Part shown: positions 8,525 through 16,202 of the stretch, piece after piece
Position numbering within the stretch: position 1 is the first letter of the stretch
Layout: each line of letters starts with the position of its first letter
NCBI RefSeq assembly: GCF_003325455.1
Contig: NZ_CP025198.1
Coordinates: 2,294,001 to 2,358,000 of the forward strand
DNA length: 64,000 nt
Direction of reading: 5' to 3'
DNA from: Acidipropionibacterium virtanenii
GTDB taxonomy: Bacteria > Actinomycetota > Actinomycetes > Propionibacteriales > Propionibacteriaceae
Notes under the pieces: generated by a model
The model's database searches: none
Seen by the model: the letters and a program-made list of their open reading frames with translations, nothing else
Told to the model about the DNA's origin: nothing
Translations under genes and position numbers: made by a program

Positions 8525-8560
8525 ATTGTCACATAGTGTGACGAACCTCACAACTATGAC
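8525..8560 (-). promoter_or_regulatory. Leaderless promoter with palindromic operator for the CBS gene
   Basis: On the minus strand, TTGTGA (8553-8548) and GACAAT (8530-8525) are separated by 17 bases, and the ATG follows five bases later. The spacer contains a perfect palindrome GTCACA-CTA-TGTGAC at 8528-8542. A degenerate second copy, GTCATA-GT-TGTGAG, lies 18 bases further upstream (8560-8547). Two helically phased sites over a promoter are typical of a repressor. The half-site order is opposite to the CRP/FNR consensus, so that family is not implied. Confidence 0.55.
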
Positions 8561-8595
8561 AGTTTTCACAACCCTCCGGCCGAGCCCCTGGGCTG

Positions 8596-9267
8596 TCAGC
8601 CGACGTGCATGTGGGCATCTTTCTCGTCGACGCCCTGACTCTTCGGGGCCGCGTCCCCCTCGGCGTCCGCGTGCACCGGCATGAGGCGACGAAGGATCTG
8701 GTCGAGCACGGCGCCGATCGCGACCGCCAGGACGATCCCCAGCACCATCGCCAGCATGTGATTGTCGCCGATGATGCTCGCCGCCCCGGTCCCGATCGCC
8801 ACCGAGTACCCGGACCACAGGATCCCCGCGATGACGTCGACGGCCAGGAAGACCCGGTAGCTGAACCCGGTGGCCCCCGCTATCGCGTTGACGATCACCC
8901 TGCCGCCAGGAATGTAGCGGGCCACAAGAATGCACAGCGGGCCGCGGCGCCGCAGCTGGCGCCTGGCCCAGGTGACCGTCCTGATCCGGCGCCGACCACC
9001 GGTGAACAGCCGCGTGTGGCCGAGCCTTCGCCCGATGAGGAAGGCGATATTGTCGCCGAGGATCGCGCCCAGCGTCGCGACCGGGACCAGCAGCCACCAC
9101 GGGGGGCGGCCGACGGCGGCCAGCCCCACCACCAGGGACTCGCTGGGAACCGGCGGGAAGAAGCCGTCAATGGTGCACAGTGCGGCCAGTGCGACGAGGA
9201 CCCACGGCTCGCCCGCATGCGCCGCGATCAACTGATTGATCGAGTCCATCCAGGCTGCCAGGGTCAT
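8596..9267 (-). CDS. DedA family membrane protein
   Basis: A ~223-residue polytopic protein with the DedA (SNARE-associated/VTT) signature: GFFPPVPSES near the N-terminus, then GDNIAFLIGRRLG and the ARYIPGGRV motif in the second half, where the conserved Arg/Gly of the re-entrant loop lies. The C-terminal tail is acidic and His-containing. Family members act as lipid scramblases/flippases and affect proton motive force and envelope stress. I start at the ATG giving MTLAAW, ten residues after an upstream GTG, because GGAAG precedes it. Confidence 0.88.
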   Translation of the reverse strand: MTLAAWMDSINQLIAAHAGEPWVLVALAALCTIDGFFPPVPSESLVVGLAAVGRPPWWLLVPVATLGAILGDNIAFLIGRRLGHTRLFTGGRRRIRTVTWARRQLRRRGPLCILVARYIPGGRVIVNAIAGATGFSYRVFLAVDVIAGILWSGYSVAIGTGAASIIGDNHMLAMVLGIVLAVAIGAVLDQILRRLMPVHADAEGDAAPKSQGVDEKDAHMHVG

Positions 9268-9320
9268 GGCCCAAGTCTTCCACGCAGGCGCGGGCAAACC
9301 GTCGGCTCAGAGTCTGATTC

Positions 9321-10454
9321 TCACCTCAGACCGCGGTACACCCCGGTGAGGCTCTTCGCGAGCGCCCCCGGGGAGAACTTCTGTCGGGCGGTGGCGCGGA
9401 TGAGGTCCCGGTCGAAGCTCCCCAGCCGCTCGACGAAATCGGTGAGGGCGGCCCTCAGATCGCGCTCCTCGAATCCGCGGGAGACCACCGCGGTGCCCGG
9501 GGAGAGGAATCCCTCCGGACCCCCGCACGGAGAGGCCAGTACCGGCAGCCCGGCGGCCATCGCCTCGGCGTAGACGACGCCGAAGGTCTCCCATCGGGAG
9601 AACAGCGCGAACCCGTCGGCCCCGGCCATCTCCTCGGCGACCTGTTCGCGGCCCAGCCGGCCCAGCAGCGTGATCCTGCAGTGAGGATCCCGCTCGGCCA
9701 GCAGCCCCTCGAGATCGGATCTGGCCGGCCCCTCCCCCACGATTCTCAGGCTCATCGACGGTTCGCCCTCGGCCACGGTCAGGAACGCACGGCACAGCTG
9801 CGCCATGCCCTTGCGCTCGATGAGGTTGCCGACGCTCAGCAGGTTGATCCCGGGACGACGGTGCGAGGGGCGGTCGAACAGGTCGACATCGACGACATTC
9901 GGCACCACCGCCACATCGACCCCGTAGCGCTCCACCAGGATGCGGGCCAGCGCTCCCGAGACGGCGAGCACCCGGTCGGCAGCGCCCAGCCCCACCCGGC
10001 AGTTCTCGTCGCGCAACCTGTCGACCCGGTCCGGACGCAGATGGGAGTCGTGCTCGGTGACCACCAGAGGCACCCTCCGGCTCCCGGAATCCAGGACGCC
10101 GGAGCGCACCAGCGCGGCCGCGTAATGGCTGAAATGCGCGTGCGCGATCTCGGGAGTCCCGAATCGATCGACGACCGCTCCCCACAGGCTTCTCATCGCA
10201 CGGGCGTGAACGGCGTGATCCAGGCGCACCGGGACCCGGCCCAGCGGCACGTCAAGGCGGACGACGTCGATCCCGTCGACAGCGGTGACGTGGACGCCCA
10301 TCGGGCGTCGGCGTCTGGCTGAGCGAGCATCCAGCGCCGCGATCACGACGCGATGGCCCGCGTCCTGAAGAGCCTTGGCCTGGTCGAGCTCGAACACTCC
10401 CCGCAACGGGTCGGAGGGGCCGGGGACCCCACGACTCACGATCACCACGTACAT
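9321..10454 (-). CDS. Glycosyltransferase family 4 protein
   Basis: A 377-residue GT-B glycosyltransferase. The N-terminal Rossmann half starts VVIVSRG and contains HAHFSHYAAALV. The C-terminal half has the nucleotide-sugar binding signature: LSVGNLIERKG, then ETFGVVYAEAMAAGLPV with the EX7E pair, and GGPEGF. Retaining GT4 enzymes build cell-envelope glycolipids or polysaccharides. The acceptor cannot be inferred. It follows the RDD gene on the same strand with a four-base gap, so the two are probably co-transcribed. Confidence 0.87.
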   Translation of the reverse strand: MYVVIVSRGVPGPSDPLRGVFELDQAKALQDAGHRVVIAALDARSARRRRPMGVHVTAVDGIDVVRLDVPLGRVPVRLDHAVHARAMRSLWGAVVDRFGTPEIAHAHFSHYAAALVRSGVLDSGSRRVPLVVTEHDSHLRPDRVDRLRDENCRVGLGAADRVLAVSGALARILVERYGVDVAVVPNVVDVDLFDRPSHRRPGINLLSVGNLIERKGMAQLCRAFLTVAEGEPSMSLRIVGEGPARSDLEGLLAERDPHCRITLLGRLGREQVAEEMAGADGFALFSRWETFGVVYAEAMAAGLPVLASPCGGPEGFLSPGTAVVSRGFEERDLRAALTDFVERLGSFDRDLIRATARQKFSPGALAKSLTGVYRGLR

Positions 10455-10458
10455 CGGC

Positions 10459-10899
10459 TCACCTCCGGTTCACCACGACGGTGCCGAGCACCATGTCGTC
10501 CAATCCTCGCCGCTCCGCGCCGATCACCACCGCCGGCAGCACCAGGCACTTCATGGCCGCCCGGACCGCCGCGCGCCACCAGCCGACCGGCCCGGCGGAG
10601 TCGAGGCGCACCACCGCGATCCTGGCCAGCAGTTGGCCGAACGATCCCGAGGTGAGGGCGGTGAGGACAGTCTTCTCGACGAAGAAGACAGTCATCGGCA
10701 TCCAGGCGCGCCAGCCGGGATCACGCATGACACCCACGCCGAACAGTGCCATCGCGACAACGATCGAAGCCGCCCAGTCCACGATCAGGGCACCGATCCG
10801 CGAACCCCAGCGAGCCAGGGATCCGCGACCGCCGGCAGGCAGGCCGAGACTGGCGCCCGGCCGCTGTTCCTCGACGCTGTCAGGCTCGGTGGTCTCCAC
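10459..10899 (-). CDS. RDD family membrane protein
   Basis: A 146-residue protein with the RDD domain: Arg in RWGSRIGALIVDW, the Asp of that helix, and the second conserved region GSFGQLLARIAVVRLD. Three membrane helices are visible. A small RDD protein beside glnA is a standing feature of actinobacterial genomes (Rv2219A in Mycobacterium tuberculosis), and its function is unknown. Here it is separated from glnA by the 432-residue unknown protein. Confidence 0.85.
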   Translation of the reverse strand: METTEPDSVEEQRPGASLGLPAGGRGSLARWGSRIGALIVDWAASIVVAMALFGVGVMRDPGWRAWMPMTVFFVEKTVLTALTSGSFGQLLARIAVVRLDSAGPVGWWRAAVRAAMKCLVLPAVVIGAERRGLDDMVLGTVVVNRR

Positions 10900-10922
10900 C
10901 CGCTCACCCTATCCTCCGGCTC

Positions 10923-12221
10923 TCAGATCAGTTCGTCATGGTGCCCGACATGGCCGAACTCCACCGAGCCGTCGGCGCACTGCCACCAGGTGAGCCTCGG
11001 GGCGCCGTGCGACTCCGCCTTCACATAGGTTCGCCAGGCCGTGGCCCCGTCGTCGCGCACCCGCTGCTTGCCGCCCCGGGGAGCGTCTGTGAACTGATGG
11101 GTCTCGTGGCGGTCCCAGGCGTGACCTGCCAGGACGTCGACCATCACCCGCACGGTCTTGGCCCGAGGCACGATCTCGGCCTCCATCGAGTCCAGGAATC
11201 GCGGTCCGAGGGTGAACGTCCTCAGGCCGTCGGCCCTCTCGCTCTCGGGGGTGCCGGTGAGCCACTCCTGCTCGATCTCCCAGCGCAGCTGCCGCCCGGG
11301 GTCCGCGAAAACCCTGGGGACCGCGCCGCCCCTGCCCTGCATCACCTCCAGGCGCAGCTGCAGGTCGGCGTTCTGCTCGGCCAACGAGTCCGCGCGCGAC
11401 CGCTCGCGATCCTGGGCCTGAAGCTCCTCGTTCAGGAGCGCCAGGAGGCCCTCCTCGACGCCGGCGCTCACCCTTCGGACGATGGAGTCCACCTTCTCGT
11501 CCAGCAGCTCCTCAAGGACTGCGGCGTCCACGGTGATGCTCCGGGCCGCCGGGCCCGGCCCGGGCGCCGCCTCGGGCGCTGCGGCCTCGGGCTCGGGCGC
11601 CTCCTCGGCGGTCGGCCGCGGCGCCGTCCTCGAGAAGGCCTTGCGCAGCCCGGGCCCCGGCTTGGGCCCCGGGCCGGACCCCACAACTCCCGGGCCGGCC
11701 TGCGGCACGGCGGGCCGCGGCGCCTGGTCGCCGGCGCCCCCGGCAATGAGCCTGCGCCGGTACTCCGCCAGCTGGGCGGCCTGCCTCAGATCCAGGACCC
11801 CGTGGGGAGCCGTTCCAGAGACGTGGCGGGCCGGACCCGTGCCCTGGGAATCGGCAACATGGCGGGCGATGAGCCGGCAGGCGGCCTCCACGTCGTCCTC
11901 GGGGTAGATCGTGAACAGGCGGTGGCGGCGCCAGTAGTCGGTACGGGCCGCACCGGGCAGGATCGCCCGTACCGATCCGCCGTAGCACTGGAACTGGGTG
12001 TCGACGGCGTCCGAGAGGACCCGGGAGGCCTTCATCGTCGCCAGCACGGCCACCTCCGTGCCGGCCGGCAGCAGCTCGACCAGCCGAGCCACGTCGATCC
12101 GCGGACTGCCCGTCTCCGAGACGGGCGAGACCACCACCAGCGGTTCTGTGCGGGTGACGTCGAAGATCCTGGTGACGAGATGTCCGACCTCCGGCCCGTC
12201 CACACTCCACGTCGATGTCAT
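10923..12221 (-). CDS. Uncharacterised 432-residue protein with coiled-coil centre
   Basis: I do not recognise this protein. Residues ~1-115 look like a compact alpha/beta domain (EPLVVVSPVSETG, QFQCYGGSVRAILPG, HRLFTIYPEDD). A Pro/Ala/Gly-rich linker follows (~165-225). Next is a predicted coiled coil (~230-290, RADSLAEQNADLQLRLEV). A C-terminal domain (~295-432) is rich in Trp and His (RLTWWQCADGSVEFGHVGHHDE). The ATG at 12221 has AAGGAGA six bases upstream, so the 14 extra residues upstream are excluded. It is divergent from glnA and shares the region with the GlnR sites. There are no signal peptide or membrane segments. A DNA- or RNA-related role would be a guess. Confidence 0.8.
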   Translation of the reverse strand: MTSTWSVDGPEVGHLVTRIFDVTRTEPLVVVSPVSETGSPRIDVARLVELLPAGTEVAVLATMKASRVLSDAVDTQFQCYGGSVRAILPGAARTDYWRRHRLFTIYPEDDVEAACRLIARHVADSQGTGPARHVSGTAPHGVLDLRQAAQLAEYRRRLIAGGAGDQAPRPAVPQAGPGVVGSGPGPKPGPGLRKAFSRTAPRPTAEEAPEPEAAAPEAAPGPGPAARSITVDAAVLEELLDEKVDSIVRRVSAGVEEGLLALLNEELQAQDRERSRADSLAEQNADLQLRLEVMQGRGGAVPRVFADPGRQLRWEIEQEWLTGTPESERADGLRTFTLGPRFLDSMEAEIVPRAKTVRVMVDVLAGHAWDRHETHQFTDAPRGGKQRVRDDGATAWRTYVKAESHGAPRLTWWQCADGSVEFGHVGHHDELI

Positions 12222-12346
12222 GGTCGTCTCCTTCGGGTCGAGGGCTGGTGCCCAGCCTGCCACCTACGTCGGCCCGGGTTCCCCGAGCATCGGCCCGGTG
12301 GCCGCCCGGGCGGCTCGCTCCCGTGACAGGCTCTAGGGTGGGGCCT

Positions 12347-12384
12347 GTTACAACCCCGAAACACGATGGTGACGCCCGAGCAAC
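12347..12384 (+). promoter_or_regulatory. GlnR-type operator (four half-sites) upstream of glnA
   Basis: The sequence reads GTTAC-N6-GAAAC-N6-GTGAC-N6-GCAAC, with all three spacers exactly six bases. This is the a-b-a-b arrangement of the GlnR binding consensus (gTnAC-n6-GaAAC) described for nitrogen genes of Streptomyces and mycobacteria. It lies 49 bases before the glnA start, in the region shared with the divergent 432-residue gene. GlnR itself is not in the window. Confidence 0.8.
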
Positions 12385-12432
12385 CCGTCCCGGATAGCGT
12401 CGGAGAATCACCACGCAGTCGATGGAGGAAAG

Positions 12433-13854
12433 ATGTTCGAAGGTGCAGACGACCTGCTTGAATTCGTGAAGAAGGAGGGCGTCGAGATGATTGACGTCCG
12501 CTTCTGCGACCTGATCGGGATCATGCAGCACTTCACGGTCCCGGCCCGCGAGTTCGACAAGGACACCTACGAGAAGGGGCTGGCCTTCGACGGCTCCTCG
12601 ATCCGCGGCTTCCAGAAGATCAACGAGTCCGACATGGCCCTGAAGCCGGATCCCAGTAGTGCCTGGCTGGACCCGTTCCGCGAGCACAAGACACTTATCA
12701 TCAACTTCTTCGTCACCGATCCGATCACCGGGGAGCTCTACAGCCGCGATCCCCGCAACATCGCCCGCAAGGCCGAGGCCTACCTCGCCTCAACCGGCAT
12801 CGGCGACACCGCCTTCTTCGCCTCCGAGGCCGAGTTCTACGTCTTCGACGACGTGCGCTACGACACCCGCCAGAACACCTCCTACTACTCGATCGACTCC
12901 GAGGCCGCGGCCTGGAACACCGGCCGGCAGGAGGATGGCGGCAACCGCGGTTACAAGGTGAAGTACAAGGGCGGGTACTTCCCGGTGGCCCCGACCGACC
13001 ACTTCGGCGACCTGCGCGATGAGATGGTCACCATCATGGAGGGTCTCGGCCTCAAGGTCGAGCGCGCCCACCACGAGGTCGGCACCGCCGGCCAGGCTGA
13101 GATCAACTGGCGCTTCGACACTCTCACCAAGAGTGCCGACAGCGTCATGATGTTCAAGTACATCGTCAAGAACGTGGCCTGGAACCACGGCAAGACGGCC
13201 ACCTTCATGCCCAAGCCGATCTTCGGCGACAACGGCTCGGGCATGCATGTGCACTCCTCGCTCTGGAAGGGCGGCGATCCGCTGTTCTTCGACGAGTCCG
13301 GGTATGCGCAGCTCTCCGACATGGCGCGCTACTACATCGGCGGCATCCTCAAGCACGCCCCCTCGCTGCTGGCCTTCACCAACCCGAGCGCGAACTCCTA
13401 TCACCGTCTGGTGCCGGGCTTCGAGGCCCCGGTGAACCTGGTGTACTCCCAGCGCAACCGCTCGGCCTGCATGCGCATCCCGATCACCGGCCCCTCCCCG
13501 AAGGCCAAGCGCGTCGAGTTCCGCTGCCCCGACCCGTCCGCCAACCCGTACATGGCCTTCGCCGCTCTGCTGCTGGCCGGCCTGGACGGCATCCAGAACA
13601 AGATCGAGCCGCCGGCCCCGGTCGACAAGGACATCTACGAGCTGCCCCCCGAGGAGCACGCCCTGATGGACCACGTGCCCGCCGATCTCGGCTCAGTGCT
13701 CAACTCCCTGGAGGATGACCACGAGTTCCTGGAGGCCGGTGACGTCTTCACCCCCGATCTCATCGACACCTGGATCGAACTGAAGCGCGAGGACCTGTCG
13801 GAGCTGCAGCAGCGCCCGCACCCCTACGAGTTCGATCTGTACTACGATATCTGA
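12433..13854 (+). CDS. glnA: Glutamine synthetase type I (beta subtype, adenylylatable)
   Basis: A 473-residue GSI that makes glutamine from glutamate, ammonia and ATP as a dodecamer. It has the beta-Grasp region with the latch DGSSIRGF, the metal/ATP motif [21 protein letters not shown], the [10 protein letters not shown] loop, and NRSACMRIP with catalytic arginines. The adenylylation loop [10 protein letters not shown] carries Tyr402, the target of GlnE, which is encoded 3.6 kb downstream. GGAGGAAAG precedes the ATG. Expression is probably under GlnR through the four half-sites upstream. A strong hairpin follows 70 bases after the stop. Confidence 0.97.
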   Translation: MFEGADDLLEFVKKEGVEMIDVRFCDLIGIMQHFTVPAREFDKDTYEKGLAFDGSSIRGFQKINESDMALKPDPSSAWLDPFREHKTLIINFFVTDPITGELYSRDPRNIARKAEAYLASTGIGDTAFFASEAEFYVFDDVRYDTRQNTSYYSIDSEAAAWNTGRQEDGGNRGYKVKYKGGYFPVAPTDHFGDLRDEMVTIMEGLGLKVERAHHEVGTAGQAEINWRFDTLTKSADSVMMFKYIVKNVAWNHGKTATFMPKPIFGDNGSGMHVHSSLWKGGDPLFFDESGYAQLSDMARYYIGGILKHAPSLLAFTNPSANSYHRLVPGFEAPVNLVYSQRNRSACMRIPITGPSPKAKRVEFRCPDPSANPYMAFAALLLAGLDGIQNKIEPPAPVDKDIYELPPEEHALMDHVPADLGSVLNSLEDDHEFLEAGDVFTPDLIDTWIELKREDLSELQQRPHPYEFDLYYDI

Positions 13855-13924
13855 GTTCAACCCCTAGTCAGAGCCTTTCGGGACCGGATTTGTCCGGGAT
13901 TTGTCCGACGTTGATCTGAGATCC

Positions 13925-13968
13925 TCCGCCCGTGCTGCCAGCACATCGCCAATGGCAGCACGGGCGGA
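13925..13968 (+). terminator. Long perfect hairpin after glnA
   Basis: Two 16-base arms (13925-13940 and 13953-13968) are exact complements around a 12-base loop, 70 bases after the glnA stop. There is no following T-tract, as is common for actinobacterial terminators. It most likely ends the glnA transcript and isolates it from the antitoxin remnant. Confidence 0.75.
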
Positions 13969-14044
13969 CTCGTCCGCTTCCGGCCACAGGTGTGCAACGT
14001 CGTGGTGGGCGAATCATGCCTGTTACAGATCATCTGAACCGGGC

Positions 14045-14203
14045 GTGAGCGCCATCACCATCGACACCGCCTTGCGACTGTCCAGGGCCCTCGGGGTCGA
14101 CGACCGCTTCTGGATCAACATCCAGACCGACTACGACCTCGAGGTCGAGCGCGACCTGCACGCCGACGAACTGGCCAAGGTCACCGCCCTGGTCGCGAGC
14201 TGA
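14045..14203 (+). pseudogene. Remnant of a HigA-like XRE antitoxin gene
   Basis: The frame ending at 14203 encodes SAITIDTALRLSRALGV, DDRFWINIQTDYDLEV and a short tail. That is the second half of a HigA/VapI-family antitoxin: the recognition-helix end plus the FW.N.Q..YDLE signature. The first ~45 residues, including the first HTH helices, are gone. The upstream part of the same frame is unrelated low-complexity sequence containing the glnA terminator. No HigB toxin gene is visible. It is therefore a decayed toxin-antitoxin locus rather than a working antitoxin. Confidence 0.7.
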
Positions 14204-14230
14204 AGTCGGCCACCATCCCGGTGAGACGGC

Positions 14231-15247
14231 TCACACCATCGTGCTCAGCCACCAGGCCAACGGGCCGGAGGCGAGGATCAGGATCACCATGACGGCGTTG
14301 AGCCACGGATGGACCGCCAGCAGGGCGACGTACTCGCGCAGCAGGGCGCTGGGCATGAAATACCTGGCGGTGCCCGCACCCAGCACCTGGGCCTGCAACC
14401 TCTGGCGCCGGCACAGATCGGCGGCGCGCACCGCATGGTAGGAGCTGGTCACCACCACCAGACCGGCCGGCTCCTCGGCCGTCACCAGTTCGGTGCTGAA
14501 TCGCAGGTTCTCGGCGGTGGTGGAAGCACTGTCCTCGATCCGGATCGCCCCCGCCGGGACGCCGTGCTCGCTCAGGTACTCCGCCATCGCGTCCCCCTCG
14601 GCGCGCGACTCGTCGGACCCCTGGCCGCCTGAGGGGATGATGAGGGACTCGTACCCGGCGGCCCGGTCGGCCCGCCACTGGTCGACGGCCCGGTCCAGCC
14701 TTCCGCCGAGCAGCCGGGGCACCCGGCCGTTGATCAGCCCGGCGCCCAGCACCACCAGGTGGTGCGGCCCAGGAGCGCAGCGCCGCCGTCCCAGGGCCAC
14801 ACCCGAGGCGAGGAAGCCGAGGAATCCGAAGGACAACCAGCCCACCGCCAGCAGCGCCCCGAATCCCAGGTAGAGGGGCCCGGTGAGCTGCTGCCCCAGC
14901 GAGACGGCCAGCCAGGTCATCAGCACCACGATCGCCACGCCGAGGAGTCCCGAGAGCATATTGGCCGGGCGCAACCCCTCCTTGCGGGCCATCGTGATGC
15001 CGTTGGCGATCAGCAGCACCGGCAGCGCCAGCATCCCGAGGGCGGCGGCGACGGCCACTACCAGCACCACCACCGACCCGAGCACCGGAATGCCGACGAG
15101 CTGGCGGAACACCACCCAGGCCCCGGCCAGCACCGCGCACAGCAGCACGAGCCCGTTGGTCCACGCACCGGGACGCCACCGTGCCAGCAGCGCATAGCCC
15201 ACGAGCAGGACGAGAGTGATCAGGACACCGGTCATGTCTGCCAGCAT
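14231..15247 (-). CDS. YdcF family (DUF218) membrane protein
   Basis: About 338 residues. Four or more hydrophobic helices occupy the first ~150 residues. The DUF218/YdcF domain follows, with VVLGAGLINGRVPRLLGGRLD, IPSGGQGSDE, EDSASTTAENL and VTSSYHAVRAADL, and a last hydrophobic helix ends the protein. The conserved acidic/Ser-Gly motifs are intact. Family members with N-terminal membrane segments are linked to envelope metabolism (SanA/ElyC-like), with unknown substrate. I chose ATG 15247, and ATG 15235 is an alternative. Longer starts would overlap the divergent NIF3 gene. Confidence 0.85.
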   Translation of the reverse strand: MLADMTGVLITLVLLVGYALLARWRPGAWTNGLVLLCAVLAGAWVVFRQLVGIPVLGSVVVLVVAVAAALGMLALPVLLIANGITMARKEGLRPANMLSGLLGVAIVVLMTWLAVSLGQQLTGPLYLGFGALLAVGWLSFGFLGFLASGVALGRRRCAPGPHHLVVLGAGLINGRVPRLLGGRLDRAVDQWRADRAAGYESLIIPSGGQGSDESRAEGDAMAEYLSEHGVPAGAIRIEDSASTTAENLRFSTELVTAEEPAGLVVVTSSYHAVRAADLCRRQRLQAQVLGAGTARYFMPSALLREYVALLAVHPWLNAVMVILILASGPLAWWLSTMV

Positions 15248-15371
15248 GTCAACACTGCCGCCCCGGTTCCAGCCACGGGCCGCCGGGTCCTCCCGACCCG
15301 GAGAGGAATCCTCCTCCGGTGCGACCCGCGGCTCCTCCGCCGGCAGGAGCCACGCCGGTAGCGTGTGTCCC

Positions 15372-16190
15372 ATGACCACCGTTGCAGACATCCGTGCCAG
15401 CCTGGACCGCTGGTATCCGCCCGAACTCGCCGAGACCTGGGACCGGCCGGGCCTGGTGTGCGGTGACCCCGCCGATCCGGTCGGCACCGTGGCCTGCGCC
15501 CTTGAGGCCACCGACGCCGTTGTGGACGCCGCGATCGCGGCCGGGGCGCAGATGCTCGTGGTACATCACCCCCTGCTGCTGCGAGGGGTGTCCTCGGTGG
15601 CGGCCGACACCCCGAAGGGGCGCATCGTCCACCGTCTGATCCGCTCGGGCATCGCCCTGATGAGCGCCCACACGAATGCCGACGCCGCGGTCGGCGGCGT
15701 CAACGACGTCCTCGCCGAGATCCTCGGGATCAGGGTGACCGCGCCCCTGGAGCGGGCCGCCGTCGGGGACAACCCCCTGGAGGGGATCGGGCGGGTCGGA
15801 GAACTCGACGAGCCCCTCACCCTGCGCGAATTCACCGCCAGGGCGGCCGAACGTCTCCCCGTCACGGTGTGGGGGGTCCGCGCCGCCGGAGATCCGGATC
15901 AGACGGTGCGCACCGTGGCACTGTGCTCGGGCGCCGGGGATGCCCTCCTCGCCGATGCCGCCAGCAGCGGCGCCGACGTCTACCTCACCAGCGACCTGCG
16001 CCACCACCCCGCCGACGAGCAGCTGCGTGCCGGGGGCCCGGCCCTCATCGACACCGCCCACTGGGCCTCCGAGTCTCCGTGGTGCCGATCGGTCGCCGAC
16101 CGGCTGGCCGAGGCCCACGACGTCACCACCACAGTGCTCGAGGTACGCACGGACCCCTGGACCATCGGTATCCGCCGCGAGGAAGTCTGA
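15372..16190 (+). CDS. NIF3-like dinuclear metal center protein (GTP cyclohydrolase I type 2 family)
   Basis: A 272-residue NIF3/YbgI-family protein. Metal-ligand motifs are visible: VVHHPLLLRG, SAHTNAD and, near the C-terminus, DTAHWASE. The precise reaction is unsettled in this family. Here it is followed after 12 bases by thrE and is divergent from the YdcF gene. In many actinobacteria nif3 neighbours a C4 zinc-ribbon gene. In this window that gene is 20 kb away, so the pair has been separated. Confidence 0.9.
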   Translation: MTTVADIRASLDRWYPPELAETWDRPGLVCGDPADPVGTVACALEATDAVVDAAIAAGAQMLVVHHPLLLRGVSSVAADTPKGRIVHRLIRSGIALMSAHTNADAAVGGVNDVLAEILGIRVTAPLERAAVGDNPLEGIGRVGELDEPLTLREFTARAAERLPVTVWGVRAAGDPDQTVRTVALCSGAGDALLADAASSGADVYLTSDLRHHPADEQLRAGGPALIDTAHWASESPWCRSVADRLAEAHDVTTTVLEVRTDPWTIGIRREEV

Positions 16191-16202
16191 GGGGCGGCAC
16201 CA

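Larger units (their letters stand above)
13855..14230. other. Region between glnA and the YdcF gene
   Basis: It holds no intact gene. Visible parts are a tandem GGATTTGTCC(G) repeat near 13887-13908, the glnA hairpin terminator at 13925-13968 and the 3' remnant of a HigA-type antitoxin gene (14045-14203). Confidence 0.6.

Noticed and set aside
8528-8542. CRP/FNR binding site upstream of the CBS gene
   Set aside because: The half-sites are in the opposite order (TCACA then TGTGA) with a three-base spacer, unlike TGTGA-N6-TCACA.
13901-14044. Full-length 100-residue gene ending in the HigA-like part
   Set aside because: The first half overlaps the glnA hairpin and has no HTH sequence, so only the 3' part is a gene remnant.
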